The notes under the pieces: generated by a model | What the model saw: the letters and a program-made list of their open reading frames with translations, nothing else | What the model was told of the DNA's origin: nothing | Databases searched by the model: none | Source of the DNA: Dorea sp. D27 | GTDB taxonomy: Bacteria; Bacillota; Clostridia; Lachnospirales; Lachnospiraceae | DNA: 64,000 bases | Reading direction: 5' to 3' | NCBI RefSeq assembly: GCF_001185345.1 | Contig: NZ_KQ236744.1 | Location: forward strand, 489,824 to 553,823 | In this document: positions 24,178 to 32,824 of the stretch, in pieces | Layout: each line of letters starts with the position of its first letter | Position numbering within the stretch: position 1 is the first letter of the stretch | Made by a program: the position numbers and the translations under genes

Positions 24178-25170
24178 ATGAAAAAAAGAATGTTATCTAT
24201 GTTACTCGTAGCGGCCATGGCGGCCAGTCTGCTGCTTGGATGCAGCTCGGGTACGGAAGAAAGTGACGGCAAGGGGGATGATAAGAAGGCATCCAAGAAG
24301 GATGGTGGATATACGATTGGATGTACGGTCTATTACATGACCGAATTCGTAACGCTTATGACAGAAGGTATGGAGAAAAAAGCAGAGGAGCTTGGCTGTG
24401 ACCTTGTCATGCTCGACGCGCAGCAGGATGCCCAGAATCAGATTACGCAGATTGAAAACCTGATTGCACAGAAGGTGGATGTCATCATCGTGGCGGCAGT
24501 AGACTCAGACGCGATTCTTCCGGCCATCGAGATGTGTGACGACGCAGGAATCCCGCTTGTCGGCGTAAACATGCTGTTCAATACAGAAGAGCCTTATCAT
24601 TATGTGGGACCTGATGATGTGCTGGCCGGAGAGCTTGAGATGCAGAATGCCATAGATGAAATCGGCGGAGAAGGCAACGTCGTCATCCTGGAAGGGCCAA
24701 TCGGACAGTCTGCACAGATACAGCGTCTGGAAGGGAACCAGAACATTCTTGACAAATACGAAGGCAAGATTAACGTGCTGGCCGACCAGACGGCAAACTG
24801 GAGCCGTGAGGAGGCGCTTACGCTTGTAGAGAACTGGCTGGAGACGTTCAGCGGCAAGATTGATGCTATCGTAGCCCACAACGACGAGATGGCGCTTGGC
24901 GCAATCCAGGCGCTGGAGGCAGCTGGCCTGACAGACGAGATAGTCGTAACGGGGGTAGATGCGATTCTGGACGGCTGCAACGCAGTCAAAGACGGTACAC
25001 TTCTTGGAACCGTATATCAGGATGCAGGACTGGAAGGAAGCGAAGCAGTACAGAAGGCATATGACGTGCTGGAAGGAAAAGTGACAGAAAAAGAATTATC
25101 TTATATTGATATGAAATGGATTACAAAGGATAACGTAGACGAGCTGCTGGATACGATCTATGCAAAGTAG
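24178..25170 (+). CDS. Sugar-binding lipoprotein (RbsB type)
   Basis: This 330-residue lipoprotein delivers substrate to the permease from outside the cell. The signal peptide ends LLLGC with lipobox Cys22, followed by a Ser/Lys/Asp-rich linker to about 42. The binding fold (about 43-325) is a type I periplasmic binding protein with VDVIIVAAVDSDAILPAI, the NDEMALGAIQALEAAG segment and VTGVDAILDG. CAGGAGGG precedes the ATG. It completes an RbsA-RbsC-RbsB operon. The ligand is probably the substrate of the polyol dehydrogenase at 25338, by context only. Confidence 0.93.
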   Translation: MKKRMLSMLLVAAMAASLLLGCSSGTEESDGKGDDKKASKKDGGYTIGCTVYYMTEFVTLMTEGMEKKAEELGCDLVMLDAQQDAQNQITQIENLIAQKVDVIIVAAVDSDAILPAIEMCDDAGIPLVGVNMLFNTEEPYHYVGPDDVLAGELEMQNAIDEIGGEGNVVILEGPIGQSAQIQRLEGNQNILDKYEGKINVLADQTANWSREEALTLVENWLETFSGKIDAIVAHNDEMALGAIQALEAAGLTDEIVVTGVDAILDGCNAVKDGTLLGTVYQDAGLEGSEAVQKAYDVLEGKVTEKELSYIDMKWITKDNVDELLDTIYAK

Positions 25171-25224
25171 AAGCGGATACATGATCCGATGATAAAACGT
25201 AATGAGCCCTGAGAAAAATTATAA

Positions 25225-25250
25225 GTGGTTGGGTTATGCCCAACCACATA
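25225..25250 (+). terminator. Hairpin after the importer operon
   Basis: GTGGTTGGG pairs perfectly with CCCAACCAC over a five-base loop about 55 bases after the binding-protein stop. The plus-strand tail is A-rich, not T-rich, so it is more likely an mRNA 3' stabiliser or a weak terminator. Confidence 0.5.
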
Positions 25251-25337
25251 AAAAATAGCGAATTGTTAAAAAAATATCATATTTATCGTTTTTAAATGGT
25301 AGATAAATAAAGAATGATGGAAAAGAGGTATACATAT

Positions 25338-26381
25338 ATGGAAGGAAAAATGAAGGTTGCAGTGATGACAGGGGCGAGGCAGATGGAGTGGACGGAAAAG
25401 GACATTCCGAAGCCGGGTAAGGGAGAACTGCTCGTCAAGCTGGAGTATGTGGGCGTGTGCGGTTCGGATCTGCATTTTTATGAGGCCGGAAGACTTGGAA
25501 ACTGGGTGCCGGAAGGCCCTCTTGTACTTGGTCATGAGCCGGGGGGGATTGTAGAAGAAGTCGGGCCGGAGGTGACGGGATTCAAAAAGGGTGACCGGAT
25601 AGCGATAGAGCCGGGGGTTCCATGCGGCTCCTGTGATATGTGCAGGAAGGGTCTGTATAACCTCTGTCCGGATATGTCTTTTATGGCGATACCGAACGAG
25701 AGGGACGGGGTATTCTCCGACTACTGCGTCCATCCGGCAAATATGTGTTTCAAGCTGCCGGATAATGTAGATACGATGGAAGGGGCGCTGATTGAGCCGC
25801 TGGCTGTCGGGTTCCATGCCGCTAAGGTTGCAGAGGCGGAGATTGGGCAGAGTGCCGTCGTACTTGGCTGCGGCTGTATCGGGCTTGTGACGATCATGGT
25901 GCTAAGGGCAAGAGGAATAGAAGAGATCTATGCGGTTGACATGATTGACAAGCGTCTGGAAAAGGCCAGGGAAGTCGGGGCGAAAGAGGCATTTCACGCA
26001 AAGGATGTCAATATCGAAGAATTTGTCAAGTCACTTCCGGGAGGGGGAGTTGACATCGTCTTTGAGACGGCAGGCGCGGAGTTTACGACAAGACAGTCTG
26101 CGAAGCTGATTAAGAATGGAGGGCGGGTTGTGCTTGTCGGCATGTGCGCGGAACCTGAGATTGTCGTGGACATCGGAAGCCTGAGTGCGAAAGAAGGTGA
26201 CCTGAAAACGATATTCCGTTACCGGAACCTGTATCCGACAGCGATAAAAGCGGTGAGCGAAGGTACGATTCCGCTGAAATCCATCGTTTCCCACGTCTTT
26301 GATTTCAAGGATGTGATCGAGGGGGTCGCCTATAACGTAGACAACAAGGCAGATGTCATAAAGGCAGTTGTGAAATACTAG
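25338..26381 (+). CDS. Zinc-dependent polyol dehydrogenase (sorbitol/xylitol dehydrogenase type)
   Basis: This 347-residue medium-chain dehydrogenase is a paralogue of the one at 9937. It has catalytic zinc ligands Cys41 (GVCGSD), His66 and Glu67 (GHE), a structural zinc site at Cys96, 99, 102 and 110, and GCGCIG in the Rossmann fold with the acid of VDMID favouring NAD. The ATG at 25338 is nine bases after AAAAGAGG. The DhaK-DhaL kinase starts 14 bases after its stop, so I infer that the polyol is oxidised to a ketose which the kinase phosphorylates. Tetritols and pentitols are the best guesses. Confidence 0.88.
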   Translation: MEGKMKVAVMTGARQMEWTEKDIPKPGKGELLVKLEYVGVCGSDLHFYEAGRLGNWVPEGPLVLGHEPGGIVEEVGPEVTGFKKGDRIAIEPGVPCGSCDMCRKGLYNLCPDMSFMAIPNERDGVFSDYCVHPANMCFKLPDNVDTMEGALIEPLAVGFHAAKVAEAEIGQSAVVLGCGCIGLVTIMVLRARGIEEIYAVDMIDKRLEKAREVGAKEAFHAKDVNIEEFVKSLPGGGVDIVFETAGAEFTTRQSAKLIKNGGRVVLVGMCAEPEIVVDIGSLSAKEGDLKTIFRYRNLYPTAIKAVSEGTIPLKSIVSHVFDFKDVIEGVAYNVDNKADVIKAVVKY

Positions 26382-26395
26382 AACGGGGGAAAAGT

Positions 26396-28177
26396 ATGAG
26401 GAAAATAATCAATGATGCGGACAATGTCGTTTCGGAGATGATGGAAGGCTTCGTCGGAGCTTACAGCAGATACTTCCAGAAACATCCTGAGGTGAATGCT
26501 ATTTTGTCCAGACAGAAACGACAGGACAAGGTGGCCCTCGTCATCGGCGGCGGAAGCGGACATGAGCCGATGTTCGGAGGGTTTGTCGGGAAAGGGCTTG
26601 CGGATGCCGCTGCCTGTGGCAATATCTTTGCCTCTCCGGACCCGAACACGATATATGAGGCCGCAAAAGCGGTGGATAACGGCAAAGGAGTGCTCTTCGT
26701 GTATGGCTGCTATGCTGGGGATAACCTGAACTTTGACATGGGAGAAGAATTTCTCAGCGCCGACGGTATCCGGACAGCCCACGTCCGTGTACAAGACGAC
26801 GTGGCAAGCGCGCCGAAGGAGCGCATGGAGGACCGCAGGGGAATCGCGGGTGACGTATTTGTGGTCAAAATCGCAGGCGCGGCCTGCGACGCGGGCCTGA
26901 GCCTGGAGGAAGTGACGCGGGTTACCGAAAAGGCGAGAGACCATACGAGGACGGTAGGGGTCGCCACGGCCCCGGCTCAGCTCCCGGGGGTGGATAAGCC
27001 TATCTTCGAGCTGGGTGAGGACGAGATAGAGTATGGCATGGGGCTGCATGGGGAGCGGGGAGTGCTCCGCACCCACTGGCAGCCTGCCGATGTGCTTGCA
27101 GAAAAGATGTACGCACAGATAAAGGAAGATACGGACCTGCAGGCAGGCGACGAGATATGCGTACTCGTGAACGGACTTGGCTCCACGACAATCACAGAAC
27201 TTGCAATTGTCTACCGCAAGATAAAAGAACTGCTCGATGAAGATGGCATCACGGTGTATGACGCAGATCTGAACAACTACTGCACGAGCCAGGAGATGGG
27301 GGGCTTTTCGGTCACCTTTTTCCAGATTGACGAAGAGCTGAAAGGCTATTACGACAGCCCTTGCTGCTGTCCGTATTATGCCAAAGGAGAACGGTCAGGA
27401 TACGCCTGCGGGCGGGAGAAGGAGCCGGAAACTGTCTCAGATGCGGTCAGCCGGGATATAGAGGTTAAGGACGAAGAGGATGGCAGTGCTCCCGCAGGGG
27501 AGGCTGTCGCCGCCGAAGAGGCAGCTATAAGACGGAAGGGGGTGCTGACAGAGCTGAGTGCCCAGGACGCCAGAAGGATGCTCCTCTACATAGCAGATAA
27601 GATTATCGAGAAGAAGTCCTATCTGACAGAAATAGACAGTGCCATCGGCGATGGGGACCACGGCATCGGCATGGCCGGGGGCATGAAGAAGGCAAAAGAA
27701 AAGCTGGAAAAGATGGCAGGCGAAGAGAACGTGTATGCAGTCTTCGAGGCGGCCGGAAAGGCGATGCTCATGTCCATGGGCGGAGCCTCAGGCGTCATAT
27801 TCGGAAGCCTGTACCTGGCGGGAGCGAAAGGTATGGATCCCAAACCGGTCATAACGGCGGAAGATCTGGCCAGGATGGAGCAAAAGAGCCTGCATGCCAT
27901 CCAGGAGAGAGGGAAGGCCGAAGTAGGCGATAAGACGATGGTAGACGCCCTGTCTCCGGCGGTAGAAGCGATGGAAGCAAGCAGCCGGAAAGGCTTGCTG
28001 GAGATGCTGAAAGCCGCGGAGGAGGCTGCGGCCCAAGGTGTAGAGGACACGAAGAACTATGTGGCAAAGTTCGGCCGTGCCAAATCACTCATGGAGCGGG
28101 CCGTCGGTTACCAGGACGCAGGGGCAACCTCGGTGTGGCTCATCTTCCAGGGAATGAGAGAATACGTAGAAGGATAA
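26396..28177 (+). CDS. Dihydroxyacetone-kinase-family ketose kinase (DhaK-DhaL fusion)
   Basis: This 593-residue protein joins a DhaK substrate domain (about 1-335) to a DhaL ATP-binding domain (about 385-590). In DhaK, His56 (GSGHEP), Asp109 (YAGD) and His218 (GLHGE) sit at the same numbers I recall for E. coli DhaK, where the last forms a hemiaminal with the ketone. In DhaL, DSAIGDGDHGIGMAGG, MGGASGVIFG and VGDKTMVDAL bind Mg-ATP. ATP-dependent fused forms phosphorylate dihydroxyacetone, and relatives phosphorylate D- or L-erythrulose. Coupling to an importer and a polyol dehydrogenase favours a tetrulose or similar ketose. A paralogue is at 51486. Confidence 0.9.
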   Translation: MRKIINDADNVVSEMMEGFVGAYSRYFQKHPEVNAILSRQKRQDKVALVIGGGSGHEPMFGGFVGKGLADAAACGNIFASPDPNTIYEAAKAVDNGKGVLFVYGCYAGDNLNFDMGEEFLSADGIRTAHVRVQDDVASAPKERMEDRRGIAGDVFVVKIAGAACDAGLSLEEVTRVTEKARDHTRTVGVATAPAQLPGVDKPIFELGEDEIEYGMGLHGERGVLRTHWQPADVLAEKMYAQIKEDTDLQAGDEICVLVNGLGSTTITELAIVYRKIKELLDEDGITVYDADLNNYCTSQEMGGFSVTFFQIDEELKGYYDSPCCCPYYAKGERSGYACGREKEPETVSDAVSRDIEVKDEEDGSAPAGEAVAAEEAAIRRKGVLTELSAQDARRMLLYIADKIIEKKSYLTEIDSAIGDGDHGIGMAGGMKKAKEKLEKMAGEENVYAVFEAAGKAMLMSMGGASGVIFGSLYLAGAKGMDPKPVITAEDLARMEQKSLHAIQERGKAEVGDKTMVDALSPAVEAMEASSRKGLLEMLKAAEEAAAQGVEDTKNYVAKFGRAKSLMERAVGYQDAGATSVWLIFQGMREYVEG

Positions 28178-28180
28178 ATG

Positions 28181-28260
28181 AATTGGGGACGGAGGAAATC
28201 TAAAAAACCTCCGTCCCCAATTCGTTTTTGGGTGTCCCCAATTCGTTTTACCCTGTCCCC
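28181..28260 (+). repeat. Palindromic GGGGAC repeat, copy R1
   Basis: The palindrome at 28181-28222 has AATTGGGGACGGAGG paired with CCTCCGTCCCCAATT, and GGTGTCCCCAATTCG and CCTGTCCCC blocks follow. Copies occur at 41994, 53228 and 54345; R1 and R2 share orientation. It lies four bases after the kinase stop and may act as a terminator. It resembles REP-type elements. Confidence 0.85.
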
Positions 28261-28352
28261 CTTATTGAATTATGTGAATACTAATGTTAGAATGTATCAC
28301 AAACCAAAGGTGACTGTAGTTTTGCGTGGAGCATGGGAAGGAGAAGGCAAGT

Positions 28353-29048
28353 ATGGTGTTTTATGTATTGAACGGGAGCCCCAGAAAGAACCATAATACG
28401 GCAAAGATTTTGAACTCTGCCATGGAAGGGATCAGAAGCATCCTTCCCGATGCAGAGTTCAAATGGATTCATGTCTATGATTATTCCTACAGCGGATGTG
28501 TCAGCTGCTATGGCTGTAAACGTATTGGGGGAAAGTATTATGGGAGATGTGCAAAAAGGGATTCCATCAGCGGGATTCTGGCGGATATTTCCCGGGGGGA
28601 CGGGCTGCTGATTGGAAGTCCGGTCTTTTTCCATGACATTCCGGGCCAGCTGCGGGCATTTCTGGAGCGTCTGCTGTACCCGTATCTCGTCTACGGACAA
28701 GAGTACACCTCGATTGCTCCGAAACGCTTCCCGGTCGCCTTTTTCTACACGATGAACGCGACGGAAGAGAAGATGAAGCAGATGAATTATCCCGTAAAGC
28801 TGTCTGCAATGGAAGAATATGCAGGTATAGTCTTTTCAGAGCCGGAAATCTTCTACTGCTTCGACACGTGCCAGTTTGACAACTATCAATTATACAAGGC
28901 AGACCGGTTTTCGGAAAAGGAGAAAAGCTACATAAAGAAGGAACAATTTCCAAAGGACTGCCTAAGAGCCGCTGCACTTGGAGAGAAGATTGCACGGAAA
29001 GCTATATGTCAGAATCCCATTGTTTCAGGAAATCCTGGCAGAACTTGA
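28353..29048 (+). CDS. Flavodoxin-fold NAD(P)H-dependent FMN reductase-like protein
   Basis: This 231-residue protein has the flavodoxin-like NADPH-FMN reductase fold: VLNGSPRKNHNTAKIL near 4-19 is the phosphate-binding loop, and IGSPVFFHDIPGQLRAFLERL matches the second FMN-contact region. Between them is a cysteine group, GCVSCYGCKRIGGKYYGRC (about 48-67), reminiscent of iron-sulfur flavoproteins, though a cluster is not proven. The ATG at 28353 is nine bases after AAGGAG. It is single, between repeat R1 and the convergent LysR gene, and its last 47 bases overlap that gene's end. Substrate unknown. Confidence 0.83.
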   Translation: MVFYVLNGSPRKNHNTAKILNSAMEGIRSILPDAEFKWIHVYDYSYSGCVSCYGCKRIGGKYYGRCAKRDSISGILADISRGDGLLIGSPVFFHDIPGQLRAFLERLLYPYLVYGQEYTSIAPKRFPVAFFYTMNATEEKMKQMNYPVKLSAMEEYAGIVFSEPEIFYCFDTCQFDNYQLYKADRFSEKEKSYIKKEQFPKDCLRAAALGEKIARKAICQNPIVSGNPGRT

Positions 29049-29910
29049 TAAAATCTGTCTGTTCCGGATAAAAATAACTGTTATGTATAGAGATCAGGTT
29101 ATACGAATGATATTCATAATAATCTCTGATATAAATCTGCCGTATAGAACCTTCTTTCAACTCCCTGGCTACAGCACTTTTATACAAGAATGAAATTCCG
29201 GTATTCTGGATCAGCAGCTGCTTCACGGTAGTGAGGCTATTGCTGATTTCGATGAGATGTGCAAAGTGCATGGAGGATATATTGTTATCCCGGAATATCT
29301 GCTCCAGCCTGTTCCGCGACGGAGTCTTATCGACGCCGAGTATGAGTGTGCTGTTATAAAGCTCCTGTATAGATACGCTCTGTTCTGCAAGCGGATGTTC
29401 TGGCGAGCAGGCGCAGATCGTACTGCTGCTGCACAGTTCATAATAGTCGTGTTCTGATTTGGAGACGATTCCATCCATCAAAAAAAAGTCAAGCTCTCCT
29501 TCGTTCAACATTCTTGAGAGGGCATCATAATTATCAGTTACAACCCGAATCTTATAATCTGGGTATTTTTCCATAAATGCAATAATCAGATAAGGTAAAA
29601 AGGACTCGCCTGCGGACTGTTCTGCGCCGAGCCGCAGCTCCTTCGTAGAAGAAGATAAAAGGGACAGATGCTCTCTGATACGTTCAGAATCTGAATGGAC
29701 GGAATTCGCGTACTGGTACAGAGTGCGCCCGGTGGGCGTCAGGACAAATCTGCGGTTCGTGTACGTGTAAAGCTTCGTGTGATAATAGCCTTCCAGATAC
29801 TTGATGTGATGAGAGACCGCAGGCTGCGTAATATGGAGTCTTTCAGCAGTTTTTGTAAAACTTTTCGTCTGGCAGAGCGTCAAAAAGGTGACCAGTCTTG
29901 TATCTAACAT
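29002..29910 (-). CDS. LysR-family transcriptional regulator
   Basis: This 302-residue regulator has an N-terminal winged HTH (about 1-60: FLTLCQTKSFTKTAERLHI, TQPAVSHHIKYLE) and a periplasmic-binding-like effector domain (about 88-290, with AEQSAGESFLPYLI and LDFFLMDGIV). LysR proteins typically activate a divergent operon when a pathway intermediate binds. Here the divergent neighbour is the Dpp-type operon at 30102. The ATG at 29910 is taken as the start; the upstream G-run is a poor ribosome site. The 190-base AT-rich intergenic region is the likely operator. Confidence 0.9.
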   Translation of the reverse strand: MLDTRLVTFLTLCQTKSFTKTAERLHITQPAVSHHIKYLEGYYHTKLYTYTNRRFVLTPTGRTLYQYANSVHSDSERIREHLSLLSSSTKELRLGAEQSAGESFLPYLIIAFMEKYPDYKIRVVTDNYDALSRMLNEGELDFFLMDGIVSKSEHDYYELCSSSTICACSPEHPLAEQSVSIQELYNSTLILGVDKTPSRNRLEQIFRDNNISSMHFAHLIEISNSLTTVKQLLIQNTGISFLYKSAVARELKEGSIRQIYIRDYYEYHSYNLISIHNSYFYPEQTDFIKFCQDFLKQWDSDI

Positions 29911-29983
29911 CAAAGAGCCCCCCAACTATTATTTGTAGTAATAGATAAATTATAAATTAGAATTTTATTATAAATAAAAAGGC

Positions 29984-29992
29984 TGATATAAT
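29984..29992 (+). promoter_or_regulatory. Extended -10 promoter of the peptide-type operon
   Basis: TGATATAAT (29984-29992) lies about 110 bases before the binding-protein gene in the LysR/operon divergent region. The -35 region is AT-rich and weak, consistent with LysR-dependent activation. Confidence 0.5.
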
Positions 29993-30101
29993 CAATAGTA
30001 AATCAATAGAATCAGAAAAAATGCCATTTTAATTCAAATATAAAGAAAAAACGGTCATTATTTCTGAGAGTTTAATCAAAATCCATAAAGGAGGGTAATG
30101 T

Positions 30102-31757
30102 ATGAAGAAAATGATTTCTAGTTTACTGTGTGTTGTTATGGCAGCCGCCCTGTTCGCCGGATGCGGTAAAGCGTCGTCTGACCCAAAAGAGTCCGGAGAT
30201 ACGCCATCTGTCGGGGATACAGCCAATGATGGCGATGATATCGTCAGATATACGCTGACCTCCACACCGCAGATCGATCCGGGCGTCGGTTCAGACCTTG
30301 GAGCTGCAACGGTATTGATTAATCTTTACGATCCGCTCGTGCAGCCCCAGAAGGATGGAAGTACGGAGCCGTGGATCGCGACGGAATGGGAAGTATCCGA
30401 GGACGGGAAGACATGGACATTCAAGCTTCGTGATGACGTGAAGTTCCACAGCGGCAATCCGCTGACCGCGGCGGATGTCGTATATTCCATGCAGAGGAAC
30501 CTGGATATGGGCGAGGGATTTGGATATCTGTTCAGCTCTGTCGTGGAAGAGGCAAAGGCAATTGATGATACTACGGTACAGTTTGTCTGCAGCAAACCAA
30601 CCGGAACGCTTCTGGCAACATTGGTAAGGCTGTACATACTGGACAGCAAGCTCGTAGAGGAAAACTATGCAGACGGCGATTACGGGGACAAGGGCGATTA
30701 TGGCAAAGCCTTCCTTCTGGAAAATGATGCGGGAAGCGGACCGTACAAGGTAAAAGAATATGCCGCAAATTCCCATGTGCTTTGTGAGAAAAATACAGAC
30801 TACTGGGCAGGTCTGGATGAGAATACGCCGGAAGAATTTAAGGCGATCGGTTCGAATGAAGCCGTTACGGTAAAGACGATGCTGGAGAGAAAAGAGCTGG
30901 AGCTTTCCGACGAGTACCAGACTTCAGAGACAATCGATGCTCTTGGCAAAGTGGATGGCATCAGCATCATGGAAAACACCCAGGGAGATATCATCTATCT
31001 GCTTCTGAATAACCAGAAAGCACCGACAGACGATGAACACGTAAGAAAAGCACTGGCTTATATGCTGGATTATGATGCAGTCTGCAAGGATGTATATCCA
31101 AATTCCGTCAAAGCAGAAAGCATTATTTCAAAAAATGTACTTGGATATAAAAAAATGAGTGATTACAGCTTCAATATTGAAAAGGCTAAGGAAGAGATTC
31201 AAAAGTCCAAATATGCAGATAACATTCAGGATTATCCGATTGAGGTCTGCTGGGTAGCAGAGACGCCGGACCGTGAAAAGCTGGCTCTCTTAATACAGTC
31301 AGCGGCACAGCAGATTGGCGTGAATGTCAAGGTTGTCAAAACACCTTGGGCAAGCGTCGTAGAGAGTTCTTCCTCACCGGAGACGACGCCAAACGTAACA
31401 ACCACATGGTTTTCTGCCGACTACCCGGAGGCAGGGTCTGTCTTCGAGTCCGCACTTCACTCCAAGACCTCGGGAACGTGGAAGAACTGCTGCTGGATTG
31501 AGGATGCGACGCTGGATGGCATGATCGATGACGCGATGACAACTGTCAGCCAAGATGAACGTGTAGCAAAATACGAGGGTATCCAGGATTATCTAGCTGA
31601 TAAATGTGTCATGATACCGATTGCAGAAGTTACGTTACGCTTTGCCTACCGTTCCGATTACGTAGACTATGATGCTGCAGACCCTGCAAACCTTGTTCCG
31701 GTTATGGGATATATCAACTATATGCCAAATATCAAGATATATCCGGACAAGAAGTAA
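30102..31757 (+). CDS. Family 5 substrate-binding lipoprotein (Dpp/Opp type)
   Basis: This 551-residue lipoprotein would capture a peptide, opine or similar ligand outside the cell for the transporter encoded next. The signal peptide ends AALFAGC (lipobox Cys21). The mature part has family 5 features: INLYDPLVQPQ, WEVSEDGKTWTFKLRDDVKFHSG, LTAADVVYSMQRNLD and EHVRKALAYMLDYD. AAAGGAGG precedes the ATG. It starts an eleven-gene co-directional run ending at 41987. The downstream enzymes suggest a modified amino acid or peptide rather than ordinary dipeptides. Confidence 0.92.
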   Translation: MKKMISSLLCVVMAAALFAGCGKASSDPKESGDTPSVGDTANDGDDIVRYTLTSTPQIDPGVGSDLGAATVLINLYDPLVQPQKDGSTEPWIATEWEVSEDGKTWTFKLRDDVKFHSGNPLTAADVVYSMQRNLDMGEGFGYLFSSVVEEAKAIDDTTVQFVCSKPTGTLLATLVRLYILDSKLVEENYADGDYGDKGDYGKAFLLENDAGSGPYKVKEYAANSHVLCEKNTDYWAGLDENTPEEFKAIGSNEAVTVKTMLERKELELSDEYQTSETIDALGKVDGISIMENTQGDIIYLLLNNQKAPTDDEHVRKALAYMLDYDAVCKDVYPNSVKAESIISKNVLGYKKMSDYSFNIEKAKEEIQKSKYADNIQDYPIEVCWVAETPDREKLALLIQSAAQQIGVNVKVVKTPWASVVESSSSPETTPNVTTTWFSADYPEAGSVFESALHSKTSGTWKNCCWIEDATLDGMIDDAMTTVSQDERVAKYEGIQDYLADKCVMIPIAEVTLRFAYRSDYVDYDAADPANLVPVMGYINYMPNIKIYPDKK

Positions 31758-31789
31758 GAGCATAACGGGAAAGAGAGGAGGATACGATC

Positions 31790-32812
31790 ATGTCACTCCT
31801 GAAGAGTATATTGAAACGACTGCTTAGTTCGCTCGTTGTTTTACTCGGGCTGACAATTATTATATTTGTGCTGATGCGGATTGTACCGGGCGATCCGGCC
31901 CGGCTCGCATTAGGAGCAAATGTATCGGAGGAAGTGCTGGAGAATTACAGAGAGGTCAACCACCTGAACGAGTCTCTGCCCGCCCAGTATGGATACTGGC
32001 TGACGGGAGCGCTGCGCGGAGACTTTGGCACGTCAGCAGTCACGAAGCGTGCGGTCATACAGGATATCAAGGACTTTGCCCCTGCCACGATCGAGCTCGT
32101 CTTGTGGGCCGGGTTCCCGTCAATCCTGGTGGCGCTGTATCTGGGCGTTACAAGCGCCCAGCACAAGAATAAATGGCAGGACTATCTGTGCAGATTTTCC
32201 GGATACATATTTGTAGCGACACCGACCTTTGTATTTGCGGTCATGTTCGTGCTCATCTTCGGGTACTGGATACCAGTGATGCCAACGATAGGGGGGCGGC
32301 TCAGCCCCTCCTTCACGATACCGGATATTACGGGCCTGTACGTACTGGATGCACTGCTGGGCGGAAAGCCGGCGGCAGCGTGGGATGCATTTTTACATCT
32401 GCTGTTCCCCGCACTTGCGCTGGCTCTTGGAAAGACGATGCAGGAGGCCAGGATCACGAGATCCAGCATGCTGCAGAATGCGGATAAAGACTACATCACT
32501 ATGGTCACCTCGCAAGGTGTCCCACAGTCGGTGGTCAACAGAAGATTCCTGCTGAAGCCGTCCGTAATCCCCACGATTACCGTAATAGGTATGGACATCG
32601 CGGCTATGTTCGGCAATGCGTTTCTCGTAGAGCGGATTTTTAACTGGCCCGGGCTGTCCAGCTACGGAATGACAGCGATATTAAACAAAGATACAAATGC
32701 GGTTTGTGCCGTCGTCTTAATCATCGGCCTTGCTTTTGCGCTGACGAGTATCGCCGTAGATATCGTGGCCATGATACTGGATCCGAGAATGCGGCAGAAG
32801 CGGACAAGATAG
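31790..32812 (+). CDS. ABC transporter permease, DppB type
   Basis: This 340-residue inner-membrane protein has the DppB/OppB pattern: one N-terminal span (about 8-30), RIVPGDPARLALG just after it, a large outside loop and a core of further spans with the EARITRSSMLQ ... DYITMVTSQG coupling helix and a C-terminal segment containing ILDPRMR. GAGAGGAGG precedes the ATG. It is the first permease half of the importer with the lipoprotein upstream and the second permease 12 bases downstream. Confidence 0.93.
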   Translation: MSLLKSILKRLLSSLVVLLGLTIIIFVLMRIVPGDPARLALGANVSEEVLENYREVNHLNESLPAQYGYWLTGALRGDFGTSAVTKRAVIQDIKDFAPATIELVLWAGFPSILVALYLGVTSAQHKNKWQDYLCRFSGYIFVATPTFVFAVMFVLIFGYWIPVMPTIGGRLSPSFTIPDITGLYVLDALLGGKPAAAWDAFLHLLFPALALALGKTMQEARITRSSMLQNADKDYITMVTSQGVPQSVVNRRFLLKPSVIPTITVIGMDIAAMFGNAFLVERIFNWPGLSSYGMTAILNKDTNAVCAVVLIIGLAFALTSIAVDIVAMILDPRMRQKRTR

Positions 32813-32824
32813 GAGGTGGTGTAA

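Noticed and set aside
25225-25250. Calling the GTGGTTGGG hairpin a full rho-independent terminator
   Set aside because: The stem is perfect but the plus-strand tail is A-rich with no T-run, so only a hairpin or weak terminator is supported.
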